58,747 nucleotides of DNA from Lentimicrobium sp. L6 (GTDB taxonomy: Bacteria; Bacteroidota; Bacteroidia; Bacteroidales; UBA12170): NCBI RefSeq assembly GCF_013166655.1, contig NZ_JABKCA010000026.1, positions 1 to 58,747 on the forward strand, written 5' to 3'. Below the pieces are notes generated by a model. That model was not told the origin of the DNA, searched no databases, and saw only the letters and a list, made by a program, of their open reading frames with translations. Each line of letters opens with the position of its first letter. Within the stretch, counting starts at the first letter, position 1. Positions 1-7,456 of this stretch are shown in pieces. The translations under genes were made by a program, and so were the position numbers.

Positions 1-62
1 AGAAGTGAGAAGTGAGAAGTGAGAAGTGAGAAGTGAGAAGTGAGAAGTGAGAAGTGAGAAGT
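1..62. repeat. 7-bp tandem repeat (GAAGTGA)n
   Basis: Eight perfect copies of GAAGTGA plus a partial ninth run from the first base of the window, so the tract may extend upstream. It ends in a T run just before the first ATPase leader. It resembles the 8-bp GAATGAGA tracts later in the permease array and probably grew by replication slippage. Confidence 0.95.
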
Positions 63-117
63 TTTTTTTGCGCCTTTGCGTGAGAATAAAATATAGAAAA
101 CAATAAAGACAATAAAC

Positions 118-792
118 ATGATAAAAATTGAAAAATTAAGCAAAGTTTTTAGAACAGAAGATATTGAAACTTATGCGCTTAATGGTGTAGATATCAATGT
201 GAAAAAAGGAGAATTTGTAGCCATCATGGGGCCTTCAGGCTGTGGAAAATCCACTTTGTTGAACATTGTAGGCTTGCTTGATAATCCTACAGATGGTTCA
301 TACCAGTTTGGTGGCACAGAAGTAGCCAAACTTAAAGAAAAAGACAGAACCGTTTTTCGTAAGGGAAATATTGGATTCGTTTTCCAAAGCTTTAATCTGA
401 TTGATGAATTTTCTGTATATGAGAATGTAGAGCTTCCTCTAATTTATTTAAAGATGAGTGCCTCAGAAAGAAGGAAAAGAGTGGAGGAGGTTTTACAAAG
501 AATGAAAATTGGACATCGTATTAAGCATTATCCTCAGCAATTATCTGGTGGACAGCAGCAAAGAGTCGCGATAGCAAGAGCAGTAGTTGCTAATCCAGAT
601 TTGGTATTAGCTGATGAGCCTACGGGTAACTTGGATACTAAGAATGGTTTAGAAGTGATGAACTTATTAACAGAACTCAACCAAGAAGGTGCCACCATCA
701 TCATGGTAACGCACTCTGATAGAGATGCTGGTTTTGCTCATCGTACTATAAATTTACTAGATGGTGAGGTGATTACTGAAGAGAAAAATTAG
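118..792 (+). CDS. ABC transporter ATPase, MacB/LolD type (copy 1)
   Basis: This 224-residue cytoplasmic ATPase would power the FtsX-type permeases encoded after it. Visible motifs are Walker A GPSGCGKST (38-46), Q-loop Gln90, signature LSGGQQQR (142-149), Walker B LVLADEP (162-168, Glu167 the likely catalytic base), D-loop and switch His199. Length and motifs fit the MacB/LolD/FtsE-like group, whose members drive mechanotransmission or lipoprotein/peptide export rather than ordinary import. The ATG follows a leader almost repeated before the second ATPase at 6643. The two proteins differ at only six positions (S8T, R119K, K120R and three in the last eight residues), although many third codon positions differ. 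The substrate is unknown. Confidence 0.95.
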   Translation: MIKIEKLSKVFRTEDIETYALNGVDINVKKGEFVAIMGPSGCGKSTLLNIVGLLDNPTDGSYQFGGTEVAKLKEKDRTVFRKGNIGFVFQSFNLIDEFSVYENVELPLIYLKMSASERRKRVEEVLQRMKIGHRIKHYPQQLSGGQQQRVAIARAVVANPDLVLADEPTGNLDTKNGLEVMNLLTELNQEGATIIMVTHSDRDAGFAHRTINLLDGEVITEEKN

Positions 793-910
793 GCCTTGTT
801 AAAACATATGAGTTGTTATAACAAGGGTAGTAACCCATAAAAATCAGGGGTAGAGTATAGAGGCATTAGTATATATAACAGTTTTGATATTTATGTGAGA
901 AATATCTATC

Positions 911-928
911 GCGTAAAACCAAGGAAAA
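911..928 (+). promoter_or_regulatory. Conserved permease leader motif, copy 1
   Basis: GCGTAAAACCAAGGAAAA matches 7412-7430 and 17402-17420, which also sit upstream of permease genes. The other two copies lie about 30 bp before their start codons and are followed by TTAATCAT. Here that second half (1064-1071) is displaced by the inserted element. Role unknown: it could be a translation-initiation region, a regulator site or simply inherited leader sequence. Confidence 0.5.
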
Positions 929-935
929 TTGAATT

Positions 936-1060
936 ATACCAATGTACGCCAAAATGCATCTTAAGCCATTTTGCTTTTACATTGGTAAATGCTGATACAT
1001 AATCAAAGCGGCTTTAAGACTATTAGGGATTTAAGGCGCAATTTGATTAATCAGCGGTAT
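936..1060. repeat. MITE-like two-hairpin element with terminal inverted repeats
   Basis: The element begins ATACC and ends GGTAT, and is flanked by AATT on each side (932-935 and 1062-1065). It contains one perfect 10-bp inverted repeat, TACCAATGTA (937-946) with TACATTGGTA (978-987). A second imperfect stem pairs 991-1009 with 1038-1055. Comparison with the leaders of permeases 3 and 7 shows it interrupts an otherwise continuous conserved sequence. This supports a mobile non-coding element or a structured REP-like repeat. No transposase is nearby. Confidence 0.6.
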
Positions 1061-1087
1061 TAATTAATCATTAGAAAGGAAAAAACT

Positions 1088-3451
1088 ATGTTTAAGCACT
1101 TTGCAAAAATCACCTTGCGTAGCATTCAGAAAAATAAAATAAATACATTAATAACTCTATTTGGTTTAAGCCTTGGCTTAACCTGCACCATCATTATTGG
1201 TTTGTGGGTAAAATATGAGATGAGTTACGATAGGTTTCATGAAAACTCACAAGACCTATATAAGGCGGCTTTTACTCATGAACCCTCAGATTTTCATGCT
1301 TACGTTTTACCAGCTCCTGTTGCCCTGCATTTAAAGGAAGAATATCCGGATATTAAAAACTCAACTGTTTTTTGGAACTGGGGAAACAAAAAGATAATAC
1401 AAGGTGAAAATAAAATTTTGGTTAATGGTAGCTTTGTGGATCCCTCTTTTTTCTCCATGTTTAATTTCCCTTTAGCAATTGGAACCCTTTCTGATGCTTT
1501 CATACATCCCAACTCTATTGTTCTCACCCAATCATTAGCTGAAAAACTTTTTGGGGATGAAAATCCAATAGGCCATACCGTAAAAGTGGATGGTGACGAT
1601 GAGTATATTGTAACAGCTGTATTTGAGGATATTCCAGCAAATTCGGATATTCAATTTGAATTTTTACTTCCTTATCAATTGATTTCTAAATATTTTGATA
1701 CTTGGAATAGCAAATCCATGGAAGTGTATGTACAACTTAATAAAGGAACTGACTATTCAGCTGTTAATATTAAAATAGCTGATGTGATCAGTCAATTTAA
1801 GCCTGATTGGAATAATAAATTGTATATAACACCATTGACGGATTGTCATTTACACAATCTAAAAGGTGGAGGGCGCATACAATACGTCTATATTCTTTCC
1901 ATTGTTGCCATCCTTATTTTAATAATTGCAACCTTCAATATTGTTAATTTAACAATGGCCACCTCAGATAAAAGAATCAAAGAGATTGGTTTAAGGAAAA
2001 TCTTAGGTTCTGGTAAGAAATTACTCATTATTCAGTTTCTTTTTGAAGCTCAAATTCTTGCCATGTTGGCTCTGGGCATTGCACTCATTTTTGTTGAACT
2101 GCTTTTACCATCTGTCAATAATCTACTTCACGTAAATCTGGAACTTAGTTTTAATCTTTACACCATTCTTACTCTATTGGGGTTTGCAGCTCTTACTGGA
2201 TTAATCTCTGGAATCTATCCTGCATCCTTTCTTTCATCTTTGAGGCCTATTGATTTGATTAAAAAAACGATTCAGCCCTTTGGTTCTTTAAATAAGAATA
2301 ATTCTTCATCGAATCATCAGAAACTGAATCTTAGAAGTGGATTGGTGATTTTTCAGTTTGCATTAACCATAATTCTGATAGCCGGAATTATTGTTATTAC
2401 TCAGCAAGTTCGTTTCATGAAGCAAAAGGATCTTGGGTTTAATAAGAATGATATCCTTATCGTACAAATGCAAGATGAGCTTAAGCATAATTATGAGGCA
2501 GCAAAAAACGAATTATTAATGATGCCGGAAATTTCAAGCATCAGTACTTCTCGAAGTCCTTTAACCGTTTGGTGGATGTCAGATATGCCAGTATGGGATG
2601 GAAGGGAAACAGATGATGTTTTTGATATGGGCTTAAATTTCGTGGATTATGATTTTGATGAAACCATAGGTGTTGAAGTTATTGAAGGCAGATTCTTGTC
2701 CAAGGAATTCTCCAAAGATGCAAGCGATGGCTTTGTAATTAATGAAGCCGCTGTAAAAGCAATGGATTTGGAAAATCCAGTGGGGACAAAAATGTCAATT
2801 TTCGATGGAACATCTTCTGAGCAAAAAGGGGAGATCATCGGAGTCATTAAAAACATGCATACCGAATCTTTGCATTCCGAAATTAAACCTTTTGCATTTA
2901 GGTATGCTCCAATTGGTTCTTTTATGTTTATTAAAATGAATTCCTCATCTAATTCTAAACTTGTACAAACTATTAAAAATAAAATTGAAAAAATAGCCCC
3001 AAATGATTTAGTGGAGTTGAGCTTTTTGGAAGATGATTTGAATGAATTGTATGCCAAAGAACAAACAACAGAGAAACTAATAGGATATAGTTCCCTTATT
3101 GCCATTCTAATTTCATGTTTAGGCTTGTTTGGACTAAGCCTTTATGGATTGCAGAAAAGGATAAAAGAAATAGGAATCCGAAAAGTAAATGGTGCAATGG
3201 TATCTGAAATATTAGTCTTGCTCAATAAAGACTTTATAAAGTGGGTGGCCATTGCCTTTGTAATTGCAGTTCCCATTGCCTGGTATGTTATGAACCAGTG
3301 GCTTCAGAATTTTGCTTATAGAATCGGATTAAGTTGGTGGATATTTGCCTTAGCTGGGTTTGTTGCTTTGTTAATAGTTTTAATCACAGTTAGTTTTCAG
3401 GTTTTTAAGCTTGCAAGAAGAAATCCAGTGGAGGCTTTGCGATACGAATAG
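1088..3451 (+). CDS. FtsX/MacB-type ABC permease 1
   Basis: This 787-residue inner-membrane permease has two fused MacB-like halves: an N-terminal membrane helix (about 20-42), a periplasmic domain, a first FtsX membrane bundle (about 265-390), another helix near 420, a second periplasmic domain and a C-terminal FtsX bundle (about 680-780). Cytoplasmic coupling motifs are EIGLRKILGS near 299 and EIGIRKVNGA at 694-703. It ends ARRNPVEALRYE. One chain probably supplies both membrane partners for an ATPase dimer. Its last 193 bp before the end region are almost identical to permease 2, pointing to recent gene conversion. The start follows a disrupted conserved leader. Likely partner is the ATPase at 118-792; the cargo is unknown. 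Confidence 0.93.
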   Translation: MFKHFAKITLRSIQKNKINTLITLFGLSLGLTCTIIIGLWVKYEMSYDRFHENSQDLYKAAFTHEPSDFHAYVLPAPVALHLKEEYPDIKNSTVFWNWGNKKIIQGENKILVNGSFVDPSFFSMFNFPLAIGTLSDAFIHPNSIVLTQSLAEKLFGDENPIGHTVKVDGDDEYIVTAVFEDIPANSDIQFEFLLPYQLISKYFDTWNSKSMEVYVQLNKGTDYSAVNIKIADVISQFKPDWNNKLYITPLTDCHLHNLKGGGRIQYVYILSIVAILILIIATFNIVNLTMATSDKRIKEIGLRKILGSGKKLLIIQFLFEAQILAMLALGIALIFVELLLPSVNNLLHVNLELSFNLYTILTLLGFAALTGLISGIYPASFLSSLRPIDLIKKTIQPFGSLNKNNSSSNHQKLNLRSGLVIFQFALTIILIAGIIVITQQVRFMKQKDLGFNKNDILIVQMQDELKHNYEAAKNELLMMPEISSISTSRSPLTVWWMSDMPVWDGRETDDVFDMGLNFVDYDFDETIGVEVIEGRFLSKEFSKDASDGFVINEAAVKAMDLENPVGTKMSIFDGTSSEQKGEIIGVIKNMHTESLHSEIKPFAFRYAPIGSFMFIKMNSSSNSKLVQTIKNKIEKIAPNDLVELSFLEDDLNELYAKEQTTEKLIGYSSLIAILISCLGLFGLSLYGLQKRIKEIGIRKVNGAMVSEILVLLNKDFIKWVAIAFVIAVPIAWYVMNQWLQNFAYRIGLSWWIFALAGFVALLIVLITVSFQVFKLARRNPVEALRYE
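3219..3411 (+). repeat. Near-identical 3' tract shared with permease 2 (copy 1)
   Basis: This tract inside permease 1 matches 5647-5839 with four mismatches in 193 bp. The last 131 bp (3281-3411) are identical. The upstream parts of the two genes are highly diverged, so the tract looks like gene conversion or unequal recombination. Confidence 0.85.
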
Positions 3452-3495
3452 AGTAATGCGATTGCAAAAATAAATAGCACATTAAATTTTATAAA

Positions 3496-5879
3496 ATGAT
3501 TCTACACTATTTAAAAATTTCAATCAAGAGAATTTCTAAGAATTTAATATTTTCAGGTGTAAATATTCTAGCCTTAGCTATTGGGATTATTTCATTTTTC
3601 ATCTTGTTTATCTATGTTACAAATGAAGAAGTTTTGATAAGCATATTAAGGATTATAAGAATATATACAGGGTCATCTCTAGTCCTACAGGTTCGAATAT
3701 GCAATGGGCCAGAAGTCTCGGTTTTATTAATGGAGCGTCTAAACATATTCCTGAAATAGTGGAGGCAACGCAATTCACCCATTGTCCCATCGGAACAATT
3801 AGGCTAAATGAAAACTCTTTTCAGCAAAAGAACATGATGTCGGTTGACGAAAGTTTTATAAAAATGTTTGAAGTAGAAAGCTTGGTGGGAGATTTAAACG
3901 ATATTTCAAAACCAAATACCGCATTTATCTCTGAAGACTTTGCAAAAATACATTTTGAGAATGAAAACCCTATCGGTAAAACCATTAAGATAGAATCCTT
4001 GCAATATTTTCAAGATGTGGGTGAATATCAGATTAGAGGTATAGTGAAAAATACACATCCCAAAACTCATTTTGAATATCATATCTTACTTTCGCAAAAA
4101 GGATCATTGCAGGAACGATTCAACGTTTTGCCAAATCGGAAGACCCATTGGGTTTACAACTATATAAAATTAAAAAATGAGGTCTCTCCAGCACTAGTGG
4201 CCGATAAATTCCTTTCTATATATAATGAAAGCAGCTTACGGAACGTGAGAGGGCCTGAGGATTATAAATTCAATCTTATAGCATTGGCAGACATTCATTT
4301 AAAGTCTGATTATCGCTTTGAATTAAAAGAAAGTACCAGCAAAATCAATATTGGCTTGTTCATTACCATTTCGTTTGTAATACTATTTGTAAGCCTTTTT
4401 AATTTTATCAATTTGAACCTTACCAAATTGATAAAAAAATCAAAGGAACTTGGTTTGTATCGTGCTGTTGGGGCGCATAAAAAACAGATCATAGAACAGG
4501 TTTTGGTTGATGTATTAGTGCATTGTTCTGCTGCCATTCTTGTTTCGCTGTTTTTATTAAAATTTATTGGCTCACAAATAAATCAGTTTTTCGAAATAGA
4601 TTTTAATATTTATTATTCCGAGCCTATTATATACCTTACCATAATTGGTGTCCTGGCTATTTGTGGAGCCCTAAGTACTCTTTTTGTGGGGTTCTTTTTA
4701 TTAAGAAAAACCACAACAGTTCAGCTCCTTACAAAAAAAGATAGTTCCTCAGGAAATTTTAGTTTAAAAGCTTTGATTGTGCTGCAAATTTGCATTGTTA
4801 TCGTCCTGATGTCATGTACAATTATTGTAAATAAGCAAATTGATTTTATGAGCACAAAATCATTAGGTTTCGAAAAAGAAAATGTAGTTGTTATTCATTT
4901 TGAAGACTTCTCGAAAGATCCTACCGTTTTTGCCAATGAGTTGAAGAAGAATACTCTCATTAAATCTGTTGGTTTCACTCGACAATATTTTGGTTATCCC
5001 ACACAAGATTTCCAGCTCGAAGGTTTTGGAATTGATGGATCTGCCGATTTCGTTCTGGCTAATTACGACTATATAAAAACAATGAATATTCAATTACTCC
5101 ATAATTGGATTTCTCCCTCTGCAGATACTGTTGAAGGTATGCTTATTAATGAACATTTGTTTAATAGATTATTGGAAAAACACGGAACAATAGAAGCGCT
5201 TGAAACCTATGCTATGACTCACAATTTAGATCAGAATGATAATCCAGTAAAAATACTTGGTGTAGCAAAGGATTTTAATTATAACTCAGCGCATGAAGCC
5301 GTGGGTGATTTTGCTTTTTTATTAGGAGAATCGCCATCTCGTGCAAGATTTACTCATATTAGAATACGAGCAGGAAATACCAGAGAAGGTTTAGATATCA
5401 CAAGGGAAGTGTGGAATAAACATTATCCCAATCAAGAATTCAGCTACTTTTTTATCGACGAAAAGATAGCTCAGCAATACAAAGCCGAAGAAATTCTAGG
5501 CAGAATACTTTTTACCTTCTCAATTATCGGCATATTAATTAGCATTGTAGGAATTACTGCACTAGCATTATTTATCTCGCAGCAACGCACCAAAGAAATG
5601 GGTATTCGAAGGGTAAATGGGGCCTCAATCTCTGAGATTCTAATCATGCTCAATAAAGACTTTATAAAGTGGGTGGCCATTGCCTTTGCAATTGCTGTTC
5701 CTATTGCTTGGTATGTTATGAACCAGTGGCTTCAGAATTTTGCTTATAGAATCGGATTAAGTTGGTGGATATTTGCCTTAGCTGGGTTTGTTGCTTTGTT
5801 AATAGTTTTAATCACAGTTAGTTTTCAGGTTTTTAAGCTAGCCAGAAGAAATCCAGTGGAGGCTTTGAGGTATGAATAA
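3496..5879 (+). pseudogene. FtsX/MacB-type ABC permease 2, frameshifted near 3630
   Basis: Reading starts at ATG 3496 with a typical permease N-terminus (helix about 12-40) but runs off frame to a stop at 3757. The family pattern resumes in another frame: from 3630 it reads SFDKHIKDYKNIYRVIS, exactly where related permeases have S(F/Y)D...IYR. Restoring a single base, most simply an A in GAAGAAG at 3625-3631, gives one full-length permease of about 794 residues. The downstream open frame otherwise first offers ATG at 3699. The rest is intact: first coupling motif ELGLYRAVGA, second EMGIRRVNGA, end ARRNPVEALRYE. It is either a young pseudogene or a sequencing error. No classic slippery heptamer is visible, so programmed frameshifting is unlikely. 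Confidence 0.85.
5647..5839 (+). repeat. Near-identical 3' tract shared with permease 1 (copy 2)
   Basis: This is the second copy of the tract at 3219-3411; bases 5709-5839 are identical to 3281-3411. It encodes the last transmembrane bundle of the permease. Confidence 0.85.
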
Positions 5880-6023
5880 AAATAAGGCGAACTTGTTAAA
5901 GGAAAGTATCCTAGGAATAGATAAGGGCCGGGATTTCATAGTATAATGTGAAATTAAAATGGAATAATCATTTAAAAGCACAAATAACATTTAAATGAAT
6001 ACAATAGCGTCCTAATAATTATT

Positions 6024-6186
6024 AAAGATTCCTCGCTTCGCATCGGAATGACAGGTGTTTTGACAACTCATAAGGAAGAAGGGCTTTGCTTTTTTCAATA
6101 CCAAAAGCAAAACCCTTCTTCCTTCCAATTAAATCTTAAACACCCGTCTTTCTGAACGTAATGTAATGATGTGAAGAATCTTTTTT
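6024..6186. repeat. Large imperfect hairpin element
   Basis: A 20-bp stem with one mismatch (6074-6093 with 6103-6122, loop about 9 nt) sits inside weaker outer arms. The left arm starts AAAGATTC and ends AGGTGTTT; the right arm starts AAACACCC and ends GAATCTTT. The outer arms resemble the dispersed 'GATTCTTC...AATGACA' intergenic repeats common in Bacteroidota genomes. It could act as a transcription terminator after permease 2 or be a non-autonomous repeat. Confidence 0.65.
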
Positions 6187-6522
6187 AATATGGAACTTCT
6201 TTTGGACAGTATTTAAATGAAAACAATTATAATTTCAACACTACTCTTTTTTATTTCAAAGCACCATTCTTCTCGTTCAAATATTTGTAAATTATATATA
6301 CAATCGCTGTAAAAAATATTTACACTTAGTTCTTTTTTTAATTGATCGAATATTCTGTAAAAACCATAAATACAATGTGTTAGGCTTTGCGGCACAAAGC
6401 TTGATTTAATGGAGTCAAATAGAAATGAATATCGATGAAGAATGTACAAAAGTAGAAATTGACAGATGCAAATGAAGGAATGAGGGAATGGGGAAATGAT
6501 AGAGTATAAGAACAAGCTAAAT

Positions 6523-6549
6523 ATTAAATCATTCAAGCATTATATCATT
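6523..6549 (+). repeat. 27-bp dispersed repeat
   Basis: The sequence from ATTAAATCATTCAA to ATATCATT matches 17234-17260 with three mismatches, and both lie just after GAATGAG-type purine-rich sequence. It is probably one family of intergenic repeats seeded through the array. Confidence 0.5.
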
Positions 6550-6642
6550 AGAATGAAGCAATAAAAAGTATAATTTCTTTACGACTTTGCGGCTTTGCGT
6601 GAGGATAAAGCATAAAATATAGAAACAATAAAAACAATAGAC

Positions 6643-7317
6643 ATGATAAAAATTGAAAAATTAACCAAAGTATTTAGAACAGAAGATATTGAGACTTATG
6701 CGCTTAATGGTGTAGACATCAATGTAAAAAAAGGAGAATTTGTAGCCATTATGGGGCCTTCGGGTTGTGGGAAATCCACTTTGTTGAATATTGTGGGTTT
6801 ACTTGATAATCCTACCGATGGTTCCTATCAATTTGGCGGTACGGAAGTAGCCAAACTTAAAGAAAAAGACAGAACCGTTTTCCGTAAAGGAAATATTGGT
6901 TTCGTTTTTCAAAGCTTTAATCTGATTGATGAATTTTCTGTATACGAGAATGTGGAGCTTCCTCTTATTTATTTAAAGATGAGTGCTTCAGAAAGAAAGA
7001 GAAGAGTGGAGGAGGTTTTACAAAGAATGAAAATCGGACATCGTATTAAGCATTATCCTCAACAATTATCTGGTGGGCAGCAACAAAGAGTAGCGATAGC
7101 AAGAGCAGTGGTAGCCAATCCCGATTTAGTTTTAGCCGATGAGCCAACGGGTAACTTAGATACCAAAAATGGTTTAGAAGTCATGAACTTGCTCACCGAG
7201 CTCAACCAAGAAGGTGCCACTATTATTATGGTAACGCACTCCGACAGAGATGCTGGATTTGCCCATCGTACCATTAATTTACTCGATGGACAAGTGATTA
7301 CGGAGGAGTCAAAATAA
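6643..7317 (+). CDS. ABC transporter ATPase, MacB/LolD type (copy 2)
   Basis: This 224-residue protein is about 97% identical to the ATPase at 118-792 (six substitutions), with the same Walker A (38-46), signature (142-149), Walker B (162-168) and His199. DNA differences are mostly synonymous, so the duplication is not brand new and the protein is tightly constrained, perhaps because it must fit several permeases. The leader also resembles the first copy (CTTTGCGTGAG followed by an A-rich stretch up to the ATG). Permease 3 follows after 139 bp. As the only other ATPase in the array, it and copy 1 probably serve all ten permeases; this is inferred from gene counts, not shown. Confidence 0.95.
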   Translation: MIKIEKLTKVFRTEDIETYALNGVDINVKKGEFVAIMGPSGCGKSTLLNIVGLLDNPTDGSYQFGGTEVAKLKEKDRTVFRKGNIGFVFQSFNLIDEFSVYENVELPLIYLKMSASERKRRVEEVLQRMKIGHRIKHYPQQLSGGQQQRVAIARAVVANPDLVLADEPTGNLDTKNGLEVMNLLTELNQEGATIIMVTHSDRDAGFAHRTINLLDGQVITEESK

Positions 7318-7411
7318 TCTTAAAAATGGGGAGGTTTTTTGATAGTGATTATAGTAAAAAATGAAAAGTATTTAGAAGAATAAATTGATACTTCAAATAA
7401 GAGATATCAAT

Positions 7412-7430
7412 CGCGTAAAACCAAGAAAAA
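7412..7430 (+). promoter_or_regulatory. Conserved permease leader motif, copy 2
   Basis: CGCGTAAAACCAAGAAAAA lies 27 bp before the permease 3 start and is followed by TTAATCAT. It is shared with 911-928 and 17402-17420. Confidence 0.5.
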
Positions 7431-7456
7431 GAAATTAATCATCTAAAAAAAATGTC

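Larger units (their letters stand above)
793..1087. other. Intergenic leader between ATPase 1 and permease 1
   Basis: No gene is seen in these 295 bases. They hold a leader motif also found before permeases 3 and 7, and inside it a 125-bp inverted-repeat element (936-1060), both listed separately. Confidence 0.7.
5880..6642. other. 763-bp intergenic region rich in repeats
   Basis: No convincing gene lies here. The region contains the large hairpin element 6024-6186, a short stretch resembling the repeat after permease 6 (6523-6549) and, at the end, a leader nearly duplicated from before the first ATPase. A minus-strand open frame (6213-6536) has low-complexity hydrophobic composition and no recognisable domain, so it was not called. 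Confidence 0.6.

Noticed and set aside
3625-3635. Programmed ribosomal frameshift in permease 2
   Set aside because: No slippery heptamer or downstream structure is apparent, and sister permeases need none; a base deletion is simpler.
3496-3759. Independent small membrane protein
   Set aside because: Its N-terminus is the start of permease 2; the rest is out-of-frame sequence after the single-base shift.
6213-6536. Minus-strand 107-codon ORF in the 763-bp gap
   Set aside because: Low-complexity hydrophobic sequence in an AT-rich repeat region; no recognisable domain.
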